Shown here piece by piece: positions 10,939-10,958 of a stretch of DNA of 10,958 nt. The notes under the pieces were generated by a model. The model saw only the letters and a list, made by a program, of their open reading frames with translations. It made no database searches and was not told the DNA's origin. Numbering within the stretch: the stretch's first letter is position 1; every line of letters begins with the position of its first letter. The DNA comes from Baffinella frigidus (taxonomy: Eukaryota; Cryptophyceae; Cryptomonadales; Baffinellaceae). The stretch spans positions 114,558 through 125,515 of the forward strand of contig MU647319.1 in NCBI GenBank assembly GCA_026770585.1, given 5' to 3'. A program made the translations under genes and the position numbers.

Positions 10939-10958
10939 GCCCCCCCCCCCCCCCCCCC
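10939..10958. repeat. Poly-C run at the window edge
   Basis: The window ends in about 20 C residues directly after the duplicated exon 8 donor. This could be a true homopolymer or an assembly limit. Confidence 0.8.

Overview
The window looks like nuclear DNA of a microbial eukaryote. There is no bacterial-style gene. Short in-frame exons with GT–AG borders lie on the + strand, separated by long repeat-filled introns, and much of the intron DNA is CCCTAAA-type heptamer (the TTTAGGG telomere type of the green lineage and several other algal and protist groups). Exon codons favour G or C in third position. An algal genome with short exons and invasive repeats, possibly Archaeplastida, is a guess; no taxon can be fixed from this sequence.

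Layout: I infer one multi-exon + strand gene running through the whole window and off at least one end. Eight exons have clean borders: 762-857, 2500-2568, 3592-3663, 4201-4275, 5549-5618, 8060-8121, 8822-8866 and 10172-10255. Seven of the eight junction phases are 0. The one phase-1 donor (after 5618) is matched by the one acceptor that needs two bases (8060), so all exons join into a single open frame. The product reads as a basic, charged, coiled-coil-like N-terminal part followed by a mixed helical part with LYDLHLEI and GRFLNLGG-type segments. I do not recognise the family with confidence.

Every exon is accompanied by extra complete or truncated copies of itself in the neighbouring introns. 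Copies upstream of the full exon keep the acceptor and 5' part; copies downstream keep the 3' part and the donor. Many copies differ from the full exon almost only at synonymous third positions, which is not expected of neutral debris.

The introns contain four other kinds of sequence. (1) Blocks of telomere-like heptamers and variants (TGTAGGG, CCCTACA, CCCGAAA, CCCCTA, CCATAAA, CCCCAAA), C-rich on the sense strand over most of the window. (2) A dispersed 37-41 bp element with AAGTTGAC/GTCAACTT ends, in both orientations. (3) A 164 bp family with terminal inverted repeats starting CCACACAGCGG. (4) Many different perfect or near-perfect foldbacks (26, 28, 38 and 61 bp arms among them), one of which interrupts an exon copy with a 4 bp target duplication.

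I found no tRNA, rRNA, CRISPR array, promoter or transposase gene. The long low-complexity reading frames in the repeats are not credible genes.
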